Source of the DNA: Pseudomonas segetis
GTDB lineage: Bacteria > Pseudomonadota > Gammaproteobacteria > Pseudomonadales > Pseudomonadaceae
Assembly (NCBI RefSeq): GCF_900188155.1
Contig: NZ_FZOG01000006.1
Span: forward strand, 186,001-250,000
Direction of reading: 5' to 3'
DNA length: 64,000 nt
The position numbers and the translations under genes are program-made. Shown one piece after another: positions 8,297-17,761 of this stretch. Every line of letters starts with the position of its first letter. Positions within the stretch are counted from its first letter, which is position 1. The notes under the pieces were generated by a model that saw only the letters and a program-made list of their open reading frames with translations, had not been told where the DNA came from and ran no database searches.

Positions 8297-9096
8297 TGCA
8301 CGGCTCCTTGGGCAGCTTGGCGACGGTAGGCGTATGCGATCAGCGCCATGCCGCCAATAATCATTGGCAGCGACAGAATCTGGCCCATGGTCAGCCAACC
8401 CCAGGCCAAGTACCCCAACTGCGCATCCGGCACCCTGACAAACTCGACGATGAAGCGGAATATGCCGTAGCACATGGCGAACATCCCGGACACCGCCATG
8501 GTTGGCCGTGGTTTGCGTGAGTAGAACCACAGGATGGTGAACAGCGCCACGCCCTCAAGCGCGAACTGATACAACTGCGACGGGTGACGGGCAAGCTGCT
8601 GCGGGTCGGTCGGGAACACCATTGCCCAAGGCACGTCAGTGGCCTTGCCCCACAGCTCGGCGTTGATGAAGTTGCCGATACGCCCTGCGCCCAGGCCAAT
8701 AGGCACCAAGGGCGCAATAAAATCCATCAACTCGAAGAAGGTCTTGTTGTTGCGCTTGCCGAACCACCAGGCAGCCAGCATCACGCCGATAAAACCACCG
8801 TGGAACGACATGCCGCCCTTCCATACTTCAAGGATGAGCAGCGGGTTGGCAATATAAGCGGGCAAATCATAAAACAGCACGTAACCCAGGCGGCCACCCA
8901 GTATCACGCCCATGGCGCACCAGAACACCAGGTCTGAAAGTTTTTCCTTGTTCCAGGTCGGCGCAAAACGATGCAGGCGGCGCGAAGCCAACAGCCATGC
9001 ACCGCCAATCCCGACCAGGTACATCAGGCCATACCAATGGATTTGCAGCGGCCCGAGGGAAATTGCAACCGGGTCGATCTGGGGGTAAGCCAGCAT
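8293..9096 (-). CDS. lgt: Prolipoprotein diacylglyceryl transferase
   Basis: Inner-membrane enzyme that adds diacylglycerol from phosphatidylglycerol to the lipobox cysteine of prolipoproteins. 267 residues with about seven membrane helices. The Lgt signature appears as GLGAGRIGNFINAELWG, with HGGFIGV and RHPSQLYQ nearby. The ATG at 9096 lies seven bases after AGGAG; a TTG one codon earlier is less likely. It is translationally coupled to thyA through ATGA and follows the TauE gene by 21 bases. Confidence 0.97.
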   Translation of the reverse strand: MLAYPQIDPVAISLGPLQIHWYGLMYLVGIGGAWLLASRRLHRFAPTWNKEKLSDLVFWCAMGVILGGRLGYVLFYDLPAYIANPLLILEVWKGGMSFHGGFIGVMLAAWWFGKRNNKTFFELMDFIAPLVPIGLGAGRIGNFINAELWGKATDVPWAMVFPTDPQQLARHPSQLYQFALEGVALFTILWFYSRKPRPTMAVSGMFAMCYGIFRFIVEFVRVPDAQLGYLAWGWLTMGQILSLPMIIGGMALIAYAYRRQAAQGAVQ

Positions 9097-9117
9097 CAAA
9101 AAACTCCTAAGAAGGCG

Positions 9118-9900
9118 TTAAATCAGGAAATTCAAGCCCACGCAAAATAACAGCAGGGCAAATAAACGCTTGAGTACGACGGGTGATAAACGATGCGCCA
9201 AGCGTGCGCCCACCCGCGCAAAAAACATACTACTAACGGCAATACCGGCCAATGCAGGCAGGTAAACAAAGCCTGCGCTCCATTGTGGCAACTGCGCTTC
9301 GTTCCAGCCGATCCACATAAAGCTTATGGCACCCGCCAACGCAATGGGCAGGCCACAAGCCGATGAAGTTGCTACCGCCTGTTGCATGGGCACACTGCGC
9401 CACATCAAAAACGGCACGCTCAGCGAGCCACCGCCAATGCCGAAAATCGCCGACGCCCAGCCGATCACCACTCCCGCCACGGTTAATCCGGGCTTGCCTG
9501 GGACACCACGACTGGCCTTGGGTTTCAACCCAAGAATCATTTGCAGCGCAACGCTAATGGCAAACACCCCAATGATCTTCTGCAACAACGGCCCCTGGAT
9601 CTTACTCGCAGTCAGCGCACCCAAGGCTGCGCCAAGCAATATACCCACAGCCATCCAGATAAACAGCGGCCAGCGCACGGCGCCCAGGCGATGGTGCTCG
9701 AGTACCGAGTTGATCGAGGTAAAGATGATGGTTGCCAGTGAGGTGCCCACCGCAAGGTGAGTCAAAACTTCCGGGGCAAAGCCATGGGCAGCAAAGCTGG
9801 CAACCAGCACCGGGACAATGATCAAGCCGCCACCGACACCAAACAGCCCGGCCATAACCCCTGCAGCAGCGCCAAGCACCAGATACAGCAGCAGCTCCAT
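9118..9900 (-). CDS. TauE/SafE-family membrane exporter
   Basis: A 260-residue inner-membrane protein with about eight hydrophobic helices and the two glycine-rich TauE/SafE repeats GVGGGLIIVPVLVASF and GIGGGSLSVPFLMWRS. The family is proposed to move sulfite, sulfoacetate or other organosulfur anions; the substrate here is unknown. The ATG at 9900 follows GGGGGTGGTG. First gene of the run with lgt and thyA. Nothing nearby points to sulfonate metabolism. Confidence 0.85.
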   Translation of the reverse strand: MELLLYLVLGAAAGVMAGLFGVGGGLIIVPVLVASFAAHGFAPEVLTHLAVGTSLATIIFTSINSVLEHHRLGAVRWPLFIWMAVGILLGAALGALTASKIQGPLLQKIIGVFAISVALQMILGLKPKASRGVPGKPGLTVAGVVIGWASAIFGIGGGSLSVPFLMWRSVPMQQAVATSSACGLPIALAGAISFMWIGWNEAQLPQWSAGFVYLPALAGIAVSSMFFARVGARLAHRLSPVVLKRLFALLLFCVGLNFLI

Positions 9901-10021
9901 CACCACCCCCAAAAATAAAGGCGCATGGTAACGGATGCAGCAATTTGCCTCTACTCAAGAGCGATGGATGCCATGCCCGGCATTGCGTAAAGTGGCAGCA
10001 CCATCAACCAAGGAAGCAATC

Positions 10022-10768
10022 ATGTGCCTGATAACCCTTGCCTGGCGCCCCGGCCATGCCCAGCCACTGGTCGTTGCGGCCAATCGCGATGAGTTCTATG
10101 CGCGCCCCAGCGCAGCCCTGAGTCAATGGCACGACGCACCTGGGATATACGCCGGGCGCGACCTCGAAGCAGGCGGCACCTGGCTCGGCATTAGTGGTGA
10201 TGGTCGTTTCGCCGCCCTGACCAATATTCGCAATATGCAACTGCCGGCGGGCCGGCGTTCACGGGGTGAGTTGCCCGCCAACTTCCTGCGCACCAGTCTG
10301 AGCGCCCGCGACTATATCGAAACCCTCAAGGTGAGCGCGGCGGATTATTCGGGATTCAATCTACTGGTCGGCGATGGTCAGCAGCTGTGTTATTTCAACT
10401 CGCACAGCGGCCAAGCCCAAACGCTTAGTGCCGGGGTTTACGGTTTATCCAATGCCGAGCTCGACAGCGCCTGGCCCAAGGTTGATTACGCCAAGCAGGC
10501 CCTTGCCCAGCTACTTGAGTCACCAAGACCCGAGGCTATGCTGGAGTTGCTTAGCGATAACCAGGTACCGAACGACAACGCCTTGCCTGACACCGGCGTC
10601 GGCATCGCCACCGAACGCCTGCTTGGTAGCGCATTTATTGCCAGCCAGACCTACGGCACCCGCGCCAGCACGGCATTGATCGTCCAGGCCGACGGCCATT
10701 GGCAGATGGTTGAACGCAGTTTTGGCACCCTTGGTGTGGCATTGGGCGAAGTCAGCCTGCAAGGCTGA
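10022..10768 (+). CDS. NRDE-family protein (TANGO2-like)
   Basis: A 248-residue protein of the NRDE/TANGO2 family, named after the motif seen here as AANRDEFYARPS. The start at 10022 gives MCLITLAWRP, putting a cysteine at position 2. That is the place of a catalytic N-terminal nucleophile in Ntn hydrolases, although activity has not been shown for most members. AAGGAAG precedes the ATG. Monocistronic, divergent from TauE and convergent with ptsP. Function is uncertain; in eukaryotes TANGO2 is linked to lipid and haem handling. Confidence 0.82.
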   Translation: MCLITLAWRPGHAQPLVVAANRDEFYARPSAALSQWHDAPGIYAGRDLEAGGTWLGISGDGRFAALTNIRNMQLPAGRRSRGELPANFLRTSLSARDYIETLKVSAADYSGFNLLVGDGQQLCYFNSHSGQAQTLSAGVYGLSNAELDSAWPKVDYAKQALAQLLESPRPEAMLELLSDNQVPNDNALPDTGVGIATERLLGSAFIASQTYGTRASTALIVQADGHWQMVERSFGTLGVALGEVSLQG

Positions 10769-10812
10769 CTGTGGATAAGTGCCCAAGCCTGGCAACGGGC
10801 CAGGACTGGGTC

Positions 10813-13092
10813 TTATGCCTGAATATCCGAGGCGGGGTTGATCATTCGGCCCAAACCTAGGTTACGCAATGCTAGGTGCAGGGTGCTGTCGATAACCTGC
10901 GGATTGTCGATGGTCATCACCTGCGCCAGCAGCTCGCGGGCCTTGGTCATGGTGATCTGGCGCAGCAGCCACTTGACCTTGGGCAAGTTGGTGGCGTTCA
11001 TCGACAAGCTATCAAAGCCCATCGCCATTAGCAGCACCGCCGCGGCTGGATCACCGGCCATTTCCCCGCAAATACTCACCGGCTTGCCTTCGGCATGCGA
11101 GTCATCGACCACCTTGCGCAGCGCTTGCAAAACAGCCGGGTGGAAGAAGTCGTACAGGTCGGCAACCCGTGGATTGTTGCGATCCACAGCCAGCAAGTAT
11201 TGTGTCAGGTCGTTGGAGCCGACAGAGAGGAAATCCACCTGCCGCGCCAAATCGCGGGTCTGGTACACCGCTGCCGGAATCTCAATCATCATGCCCACTG
11301 GCGGCAATGGCACATCGGTGCCTTCATCGCGCACCTCGCCCCACGCCCGATGGATCAGGTGCAGGGCCTCTTCAAGCTCCTGAACCCCCGATATCATCGG
11401 CAACAGGATCCGCAGGTTGTTCAACCCTTCGCTGGCCTTGAGCATGGCCCGGGTTTGTACCAGGAAAATCTCCGGATGATCGAGGGTCACGCGAATGCCG
11501 CGCCAGCCCAGGAATGGGTTGTCTTCCTTGATCGGAAAGTAGGACAGGCTCTTGTCACCGCCGATATCCAGGCTGCGCATGGTTACCGGCAGCGGGTGGA
11601 AAGCTTCAAGCTGCTCGCGGTAGATTGCCAGTTGCTCTTTTTCGCTGGGGAAGCGCTCCTTCATCATAAAGGGCACTTCGGTACGGTACAGGCCCACACC
11701 TTCGGCACCACGCTCTTGCGCGCGGGTTACATCCGCCAGCAAGCCGGTATTGACCCACAGCGGCATGCGATGTCCATCGAGCGTCTCGCACGGCAAGGCG
11801 CGCAGCGCATCGAGCCCCTGGCTTAGCTGACGCTCTTCCTCAACCACGTCAGCGTATTGCTTGCGCAGTATTTCACTGGGGTTGGTGAACACCTCGCCAT
11901 GGTAACCATCGACGATCAGCTGGATTCCGTCGATCTTCGAATAGGGTAAATCCACGGCGCCCATGACTGTCGGGATGCCCATGGCACGGGCAAAGATAGC
12001 CACATGGGAGTTACCCGAGCCCAGCACCGAAACCAGCCCGACCAACTTGCCTTCCGGCACTTCGCCAAGCATCGACGGCGACAGCTCCTCACTGACCAGG
12101 ATGGTGTTATCGGGATACGTCAGGTTTTGCTGGCGAGCTTTCTGCAAATACGCCAGCAAGCGCCGGCCCAGGTCCTTGATGTCCGAGGCTCGCTCACGCA
12201 GGTAGGCATCGTCCATCAATTCGAAACGGTTGACGTGATCCGTTACCACCTGGCGCAAGGCTCCCTGCGCCCACTGGCCGGTCTTGATGACCTTGACCAC
12301 CTCGTTACCCAGCGAGGCGTCTTCGAGCATCATCAGGTAGACATCAAACAGCGCACACTCTTCTGGGCGAAGTTGTGTGGCCATCTTCGCCGAAAGTGCG
12401 CGCATGTCTGCACGAACGCCTTCAAGAGCCGTATTGAACAAGGCCAATTCAGCGTCGATGTTCTCAATGGTTTTATCGGGGACCACTTCCAGGTCCGCTG
12501 GTGGCAGTACTACCAGCGCAGTACCAACCGCCGCGCCTGGCGAGCCGGGCACGCCGACAAACTTGGCTTCCTGGATACCCTTGCCTTGCTTGCCCAGGCC
12601 ACGAATCGAACCCGTGGCCTCGGCGTGGGCAATAACCCCGGCGAGCTGGGCGCTCATGGTCACCAGGAAGGCTTCTTCACCTTCGTCGAACTGGCGGCGC
12701 TCTTTTTGCTGGATAACCAGAACGCCCATCACCCGACGGTGGTGAATGATCGGCGAGCCCAAAAATGAGGCATAGCGCTCTTCACCGGTTTCGGCAAAGT
12801 AGCGATAGCGTGGGTGAGCGGCTGCATTTTCGAGGTTCAGCGGCTCTTCGCGCGTGCCTACAAGACCGACCAGGCCTTCATTGGGGGCCATGCTGACCTT
12901 GCCAATCGAACGCTTGAGCAAGCCGTCGGTGGCCATCAGTACGAAACGGTTGGTTTCAGGGTCGAGCAGGTAAACCGAGCAAACGTGGCTGCCCATGGCC
13001 TCTTTTACGCGCTGCACGATAATGCCCAACGCCGCCTTGAGGTCTTTGGCGGCATTCACTTCCTGGACGATCTTGCGCAGCGTATTGAGCAT
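10813..13092 (-). CDS. ptsP: Phosphoenolpyruvate-protein phosphotransferase of the nitrogen PTS (PtsI-Ntr)
   Basis: A 759-residue cytoplasmic phosphotransferase that passes phosphate from PEP to NPr, feeding the regulatory nitrogen PTS. Domains in order: GAF sensor (about 1-160, CSVYLLDPETNRFVL), linker, PEP-utiliser N-terminal domain, the mobile phosphohistidine domain (GSGNSHVAIFARAMGIP, near residue 355), and the PEP-binding barrel ending with the catalytic cysteine in SICGEMAGDP. The gene follows rppH by 19 bases, the usual rppH-ptsP pair. The GAF domain is thought to sense glutamine in related bacteria. Confidence 0.96.
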   Translation of the reverse strand: MLNTLRKIVQEVNAAKDLKAALGIIVQRVKEAMGSHVCSVYLLDPETNRFVLMATDGLLKRSIGKVSMAPNEGLVGLVGTREEPLNLENAAAHPRYRYFAETGEERYASFLGSPIIHHRRVMGVLVIQQKERRQFDEGEEAFLVTMSAQLAGVIAHAEATGSIRGLGKQGKGIQEAKFVGVPGSPGAAVGTALVVLPPADLEVVPDKTIENIDAELALFNTALEGVRADMRALSAKMATQLRPEECALFDVYLMMLEDASLGNEVVKVIKTGQWAQGALRQVVTDHVNRFELMDDAYLRERASDIKDLGRRLLAYLQKARQQNLTYPDNTILVSEELSPSMLGEVPEGKLVGLVSVLGSGNSHVAIFARAMGIPTVMGAVDLPYSKIDGIQLIVDGYHGEVFTNPSEILRKQYADVVEEERQLSQGLDALRALPCETLDGHRMPLWVNTGLLADVTRAQERGAEGVGLYRTEVPFMMKERFPSEKEQLAIYREQLEAFHPLPVTMRSLDIGGDKSLSYFPIKEDNPFLGWRGIRVTLDHPEIFLVQTRAMLKASEGLNNLRILLPMISGVQELEEALHLIHRAWGEVRDEGTDVPLPPVGMMIEIPAAVYQTRDLARQVDFLSVGSNDLTQYLLAVDRNNPRVADLYDFFHPAVLQALRKVVDDSHAEGKPVSICGEMAGDPAAAVLLMAMGFDSLSMNATNLPKVKWLLRQITMTKARELLAQVMTIDNPQVIDSTLHLALRNLGLGRMINPASDIQA

Positions 13093-13111
13093 GGCTCGAC
13101 TCTAGTCTATG

Positions 13112-13591
13112 TCAGTCCCGCGTCAACAAACGCGGTGCGAGTTCTTTAAGGGCGCGGCGATAAACTTCACGCTTAAATGTAACGACTTGACCGAGAGGAT
13201 ACCAATAACTGACCCACTTCCAGCCATCAAACTCAGGTTTATTGGTGAGGTCCATGCGTACGCGCTGCTCATCGGAGGTTAGGCGCAGCAAAAACCATTT
13301 TTGCTTCTGACCAATACACAGCGGTTGGCTGTGCGTGCGCACTAACCGCTGAGGCAGACGATACCTCAACCAACCACGGGTGCAGGCGAGAATCTGAACA
13401 TCGCGCCGTTCGAGCCCGACTTCTTCATTCAACTCACGATAAAGCGCGTCTTCCGGCGACTCATTATCGTTGATCCCACCTTGTGGGAATTGCCAAGCGT
13501 CCTGGTTAATCCGGCGCGCCCACAGCACCTGCCCGGCATCATTAGTCAAAATAATGCCGACGTTCGGGCGAAAACCATCGGAGTCAATCAC
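13112..13591 (-). CDS. rppH: RNA pyrophosphohydrolase
   Basis: Nudix hydrolase that removes pyrophosphate from the 5' end of mRNA and starts RNase E decay. 159 residues. The Nudix box is visible as GGINDNESPEDALYRELNEEVGL split around residues 37-59. I chose the GTG at 13591 (VIDSDGFRPNVG) because family members begin at this point; the frame stays open to 13624. Upstream of ptsP in the same transcript, divergent from the HAD hydrolase gene. Confidence 0.95.
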   Translation of the reverse strand: MIDSDGFRPNVGIILTNDAGQVLWARRINQDAWQFPQGGINDNESPEDALYRELNEEVGLERRDVQILACTRGWLRYRLPQRLVRTHSQPLCIGQKQKWFLLRLTSDEQRVRMDLTNKPEFDGWKWVSYWYPLGQVVTFKREVYRRALKELAPRLLTRD

Positions 13592-13731
13592 GGCGCACAA
13601 CCTCGTAAACGCATGTACTGGCATTGTTCCACAAAGCCTGCGACAGCGGCAACGCGCTAGATGGTGTAATAGGAATACCTCGCAAAAGCAGCTATTCTGC
13701 GGGCCCTTGGACTCAATCAGTAAGGTGATGT

Positions 13732-14385
13732 GTGCGCTTGGCTTTATTTGATCTCGACAACACCCTGCTCGGTGGTGACAGCGATCACGCGTGGGGCGAC
13801 TACTTGTGTGAACGCGGCATCCTCGACGGCGTGGCCTACAAGAACCGCAATGACGAGTTCTATCAGGACTACCTGGCTGGCACCCTGAACATCACCGATT
13901 ATCTGAATTTCACCCTGGACATACTCGGGCGCACCGAGATGAGCCAGTTGCAGCAGTGGCACGATGACTTTATGCGCGATTGCATAGAGCCCATTATCCT
14001 GGCCAAGGCCGAGGCCCTGCTCGAACAACACCGCCAGGCAGGTGACAAGCTGGTCATCATCACCGCGACCAACCGCTTCGTCACCGGACCTATTGCCGCC
14101 CGCCTTGGCGTGGACACCCTGCTGGCGACCGAATGCGAAATGGCCGACGGCCGCTACACCGGCCGAACAACCGATGTACCCTGTTTCAAGGAAGGTAAGG
14201 TCATCCGCCTTAATCGCTGGCTCGAGGAGACCGGATACAGCCTTGAAGACAGTTACTTCTACAGCGACTCAATGAACGACTTGCCGCTGCTTGAGCAAGT
14301 CAGCCATGCCTTCGCCGTTGACCCCGACCCACGCCTGCAAGCCGAAGCCGAAAAGCGCGGCTGGCCGGTGATATCACTGCGCTGA
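13732..14385 (+). CDS. HAD-superfamily hydrolase (subfamily IB, SerB-like)
   Basis: A 217-residue phosphatase-type protein. Motif I is FDLDNTLLGGD at residues 5-15; motif II includes VIITATNR; motif III/IV is YFYSDSMNDLPLLEQV. This is the HAD-IB group that includes histidinol-phosphate and phosphoserine phosphatase-like enzymes. The GTG start at 13732 follows AAGGTG. The same gene stands next to rppH in P. aeruginosa (PA0335). The substrate is unknown. Transcription ends at the strong hairpin following the gene. Confidence 0.88.
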   Translation: MRLALFDLDNTLLGGDSDHAWGDYLCERGILDGVAYKNRNDEFYQDYLAGTLNITDYLNFTLDILGRTEMSQLQQWHDDFMRDCIEPIILAKAEALLEQHRQAGDKLVIITATNRFVTGPIAARLGVDTLLATECEMADGRYTGRTTDVPCFKEGKVIRLNRWLEETGYSLEDSYFYSDSMNDLPLLEQVSHAFAVDPDPRLQAEAEKRGWPVISLR

Positions 14386-14413
14386 ATCAATAGCGCCGAG
14401 ACTCGGCAGGCAC

Positions 14414-14450
14414 AAAAAAAGGGTTACGGCGCGCGCCTGTAACCCTTTTT
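14414..14450. terminator. Bidirectional rho-independent terminator
   Basis: GGGTTAC at 14421-14427 pairs with GTAACCC at 14439-14445, with seven A before and five T after. It serves the HAD gene on the plus strand and the convergent membrane-protein gene on the minus strand. Confidence 0.88.
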
Positions 14451-14462
14451 GGGAGCAACCCC

Positions 14463-14903
14463 TTAGACCGGCTTGGCGCCCATCAGCCCCATTATCGCGA
14501 TCAGCAGGATAATGATCAGCACCGCATAAGCCATGCACAAGCGCTTCAAGCCGGTTGATGCCGGCGTCTCGCCCAGCGCCAGCCAGACGCGCAGGCGCCC
14601 GGAAAGCAACAGGCCCAGGATCACCAGCAGGGCAAACAACAGGCTGCTTGCCAACAACCACATCTGGCTCAGCGGCAACCCGGTCATGTCGACCATCCAG
14701 TAACCACTGAACGGCAGCGTCAGCGCCAACAGGGCCAGCACCGGCATGCTGATAAAGCGTGTGCGCTTGAGTTTACGCTGCAACACGCCGGCATCACCGC
14801 TGCGCTGGGCTTTCCAGAGCATGAACACATGGGCCAGCAAACCTAACAGTACAAGCACTGCAACAGCGCTGTGGGCGATCTTTATCAGTTGATAATGTTC
14901 CAT
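14463..14903 (-). CDS. Small integral membrane protein (DUF2269-like)
   Basis: A 146-residue protein with four hydrophobic segments, starting MEHYQLIKIAHSAVAVLVL. Basic loops (KLKRTR) lie between helices one and two. The pattern resembles DUF2269 membrane proteins, whose function is unknown. It lies 12 bases downstream of ilvA on the same strand and is probably co-transcribed with it; the equivalent position in P. aeruginosa (PA0332) also holds a small membrane protein. There is no enzyme motif. Confidence 0.7.
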   Translation of the reverse strand: MEHYQLIKIAHSAVAVLVLLGLLAHVFMLWKAQRSGDAGVLQRKLKRTRFISMPVLALLALTLPFSGYWMVDMTGLPLSQMWLLASSLLFALLVILGLLLSGRLRVWLALGETPASTGLKRLCMAYAVLIIILLIAIMGLMGAKPV

Positions 14904-14915
14904 CGTATATTGGGC

Positions 14916-16430
14916 CTATCCAAGGAAAAGTGTGTACGCCGGGTTCTCACTCTCATCCCAGTAGGGATAGCCGATCGCGTCAAGTGCTGCCGGGACCAGA
15001 TGGCGCTCGTGTTGAGGAACTTGCAGCCCCGCCACCACACGGCCATCCGCGGCGCCATGGTTGCGGTAATGAAACATCGAGATATTCCAGCGCCCACCCA
15101 ACTTATTGAGGAAGTTGAACAGCGCACCCGGACGCTCGGGAAACTCAAAGCGCAGCACGATTTCGTCACTGACCCGCTCCGCACGACCGCCAACCATGTG
15201 GCGTATATGCAACTTGGCCAGTTCGTTGTCGGTCAGATCAAGTACCGGGAAACCCTTGTTTTGCAGGCCTTCAACCAACGCCTTGCGCGGGTCGGTTTCG
15301 GGATGCGTCTGCACGCCAACGAAGATGTGTGCCTCTTTGGCGGCATGGTAACGGTAGTTGAATTCAGTGATCTGGCGCTTGCCAAGGGCTTCGCAGAACG
15401 CCTTGAAGCTGCCAGGCTGCTCGGGAATAGTCACGGCAATGATCGCCTCGCGTTTTTCGCCCAGCTCGGAACGCTCGGCGACGTGACGCAAACGATCAAA
15501 GTTGATGTTGGCTCCCGAGTCGATGCCGATGAGCACCTGATCCCGGACGCCTTCACGCTCGACGTACTTCTTGATGCCGGCGACACTCAAGGCGCCAGCA
15601 GGCTCGGTGATGGAGCGCGTGTCATCGTAGATGTCCTTGATCGCCGCGCAAATTTCATCGGTGCTGACGGTAACCACTTCATCGACATAATCCTTGCAGA
15701 TATCGAAGGTATGCTTGCCGATCTGGGCAACTGCCACACCATCGGCAAACAGCCCAACCTGCCCCAACACCACACGCTCACCCGCCGCCATGGCGGCTTG
15801 CAGGCAATTCGAGTCATCTGGTTCGACGCCTATGACCTTGGTTTGCGGGCACAGGTATTTGACGTAGGCCGCGATTCCCGCGATCAACCCGCCACCGCCA
15901 ACAGGAACGAACACCGCATCGATCTTGCTTTGATACTGGCGCAGGATCTCCATCGCCACCGTGCCCTGGCCAGCAATGGTGTCCGGGTCATCGTAGGGAT
16001 GAACATAGGTAAAGCCCTGCTCCTCGACCAGCTTCAGCGAATGGGCCAATGCCTCGGGGAAGCTATCGCCGTGCAACACTACGATTCCACCACGCGAACG
16101 CACGCCATGGACCTTGATTTCCGGCGTGGTCTTGGGCATCACGATTGTGGCCTTGATCCCAAGGTGCTTGGCAGCCATGGCCAGGCCCTGGGCGTGGTTG
16201 CCGGCCGAGGCAGTGACCACACCGCGCTCACGCTCGATATCACTGAGCTGGATCAGCTTGTTGTAGGCGCCACGAATCTTGAATGAATAAACCGGCTGCA
16301 AGTCTTCACGCTTAAGCAAAATCTTGTTGCCCAGACGCTCTGAAAGTTGAGGAGCGACTTGCAACGGCGTTTCCACCGCTACGTCATAGACGCGCGAGGT
16401 CAGGATTTTCTTAACGTAGTGTTCGAGCAT
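14916..16430 (-). CDS. ilvA: Biosynthetic threonine ammonia-lyase (threonine deaminase)
   Basis: PLP enzyme converting threonine to 2-oxobutyrate, the first step of isoleucine synthesis. 504 residues. The PLP lysine lies in SFKIRGAYNK, the cofactor phosphate loop is VGGGGLIAGIAAYVKY, and two C-terminal ACT-like regulatory domains (about 330-504) are present as in the isoleucine-inhibited form. The ATG at 16430 (MLEHYVKKILTSRVYDVA) matches family starts; the open frame to 16592 is not used. Divergent from rpiA, with a shared 190-base promoter region. Confidence 0.96.
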   Translation of the reverse strand: MLEHYVKKILTSRVYDVAVETPLQVAPQLSERLGNKILLKREDLQPVYSFKIRGAYNKLIQLSDIERERGVVTASAGNHAQGLAMAAKHLGIKATIVMPKTTPEIKVHGVRSRGGIVVLHGDSFPEALAHSLKLVEEQGFTYVHPYDDPDTIAGQGTVAMEILRQYQSKIDAVFVPVGGGGLIAGIAAYVKYLCPQTKVIGVEPDDSNCLQAAMAAGERVVLGQVGLFADGVAVAQIGKHTFDICKDYVDEVVTVSTDEICAAIKDIYDDTRSITEPAGALSVAGIKKYVEREGVRDQVLIGIDSGANINFDRLRHVAERSELGEKREAIIAVTIPEQPGSFKAFCEALGKRQITEFNYRYHAAKEAHIFVGVQTHPETDPRKALVEGLQNKGFPVLDLTDNELAKLHIRHMVGGRAERVSDEIVLRFEFPERPGALFNFLNKLGGRWNISMFHYRNHGAADGRVVAGLQVPQHERHLVPAALDAIGYPYWDESENPAYTLFLG

Positions 16431-16576
16431 GATCTCTAATCGCTGGCGGTATTCAAAGGAGCTCACGAGTCTACCCCACGGCGGCCGTGCTAGACCACAC
16501 GGAATCGGGGGATTTGGCTGCGACGTCGTGACTCGATTGCAGCACATTAGTGGCAGGGTTTTCTTGCACATGCCGC

Positions 16577-16582
16577 TATAAT
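16577..16582 (+). promoter_or_regulatory. Candidate -10 element for rpiA
   Basis: A perfect TATAAT lies 38 bases before the rpiA ATG in the ilvA/rpiA divergent region. No good -35 box is seen at the usual spacing, so the promoter may need an activator or may be weak. Confidence 0.45.
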
Positions 16583-16620
16583 TAGCCCTCACCCATCTTC
16601 AACTTAGGCTCAGAACCGTG

Positions 16621-17292
16621 ATGACTCAGGACCAACTCAAGCAAGCTGTGGCGCAGGCTGCTGTCGACCATATCCTCCCCAAGCTCGACGCCAAGAGCAT
16701 CGTGGGTGTGGGCACGGGCTCTACCGCCAACTGCTTTATTGATGCGCTGGCCAAGCACAAGATGGAGTTCGACGGTGCAGTTGCCAGCTCTGAAGCCACC
16801 GCAGCACGCCTTAAAGGCCACGGCATCCCGGTCTACGAACTGAATACGGTCAGTGACCTGGAGTTTTACGTCGATGGCGCTGATGAAAGCGATGAGCGCC
16901 TGAACCTGATCAAAGGCGGCGGCGCTGCATTGACTCGCGAAAAGATAGTCGCGGCCGTAGCCAAGACCTTTATCTGCATTGCCGATGCCAGCAAATTGGT
17001 GCCAGTGCTTGGCGCCTTTCCCCTGCCGGTCGAGGTGATCCCTATGGCGCGTAGCCATGTGGCCCGCGAGCTGGTCAAGCTCGGTGGCGATCCGGTGTAC
17101 CGCGAAGGCGTGGTTACGGATAACGGCAATGTGATTCTTGATGTATTCAATCTGCAGATCGTCAACCCAATTGAACTGGAAACGCGCATCAACGCAATCG
17201 TGGGCGTGGTCACCAACGGCCTGTTCGCGGCGCGTGGTGCCGATTTATTGCTGTTGGGAACCAGCGAAGGGGTCAAGAGTCTGACTCGATAG
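16621..17292 (+). CDS. rpiA: Ribose-5-phosphate isomerase A
   Basis: Interconverts ribose-5-phosphate and ribulose-5-phosphate in the pentose phosphate pathway. 223 residues. Visible signatures are GVGTGSTANCFIDAL (phosphate-binding loop), DGADESDERLNLIKGGGAALTREKIV (catalytic Asp and Lys, shown across residues 83-108), and GNVILDVF near the C-terminus. I use the ATG at 16621; a GTG one codon before is also possible. Followed by the DUF1508 gene, with which it may be co-transcribed. Confidence 0.96.
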   Translation: MTQDQLKQAVAQAAVDHILPKLDAKSIVGVGTGSTANCFIDALAKHKMEFDGAVASSEATAARLKGHGIPVYELNTVSDLEFYVDGADESDERLNLIKGGGAALTREKIVAAVAKTFICIADASKLVPVLGAFPLPVEVIPMARSHVARELVKLGGDPVYREGVVTDNGNVILDVFNLQIVNPIELETRINAIVGVVTNGLFAARGADLLLLGTSEGVKSLTR

Positions 17293-17364
17293 GAGGCTTG
17301 GGCTGGTCGGATGGCAAAGACCAGCTAGGCTTGGATTGTCCCTATCCCGACCAAGGAGGTCAAA

Positions 17365-17697
17365 ATGGCCAGTAAATTTCACCTGAAAAAAGCCAAAGAC
17401 GGTCAGTTCCACTTCAACCTGCTCGCAGGTAACGGTGAGATCATCCTCACCAGCGAGATGTACAAAGCCAAGGACTCGGCGCTTAACGGCATTGAATCGG
17501 TGAAAAAGAATTCGGCGCGCGAAGGCGCTTTCGAAATCAAGACCAGCAGCAACGACAAGCATTACTTCGTGCTCAAGGCGACAAACGGCCAGGTGGTAGG
17601 CCAAAGCCAGATGTACACCACTGCCGCAAGCTGCAAGAACGGTGTTGAATCAGTCCAGAAGAATGCGCCAGGAGCCGTGCTCAACGACGAAAGCTAA
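17365..17697 (+). CDS. DUF1508 (YegP-like) protein
   Basis: A 110-residue soluble basic protein built from two tandem DUF1508 repeats: the first about residues 1-55 (FHLKKAKDGQFHFNLLAGNG) and the second about 56-105 (KHYFVLKATNGQVVGQSQMY). Each repeat ends with a K-N-G-V/I-E-S-V motif. The start follows a perfect AAGGAGG. E. coli YegP is the known relative; the function is not established. It ends at a strong terminator hairpin. Confidence 0.9.
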   Translation: MASKFHLKKAKDGQFHFNLLAGNGEIILTSEMYKAKDSALNGIESVKKNSAREGAFEIKTSSNDKHYFVLKATNGQVVGQSQMYTTAASCKNGVESVQKNAPGAVLNDES

Positions 17698-17715
17698 AGC
17701 CAAGGCCTTGGACTC

Positions 17716-17752
17716 AAAAACGCCGGTGGCTTATGGAGCCCCGGCGTTTTTT
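17716..17752. terminator. Bidirectional rho-independent terminator
   Basis: CGCCGG at 17721-17726 pairs with CCGGCG at 17741-17746, preceded by five A and followed by six T. It separates the DUF1508 gene from the convergent SdiA-regulated-domain gene. Confidence 0.88.
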
Positions 17753-17761
17753 ATGAGCGCA

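Noticed and set aside
8297..8530. N-terminal extension of thymidylate synthase
   Set aside because: The extension overlaps lgt in another frame and the ATG at 8296 gives the standard 264-residue enzyme.
14871..16286. A 471-codon open frame on the plus strand
   Set aside because: Antisense to ilvA, whose motifs are clear; composition is that of a shadow frame.
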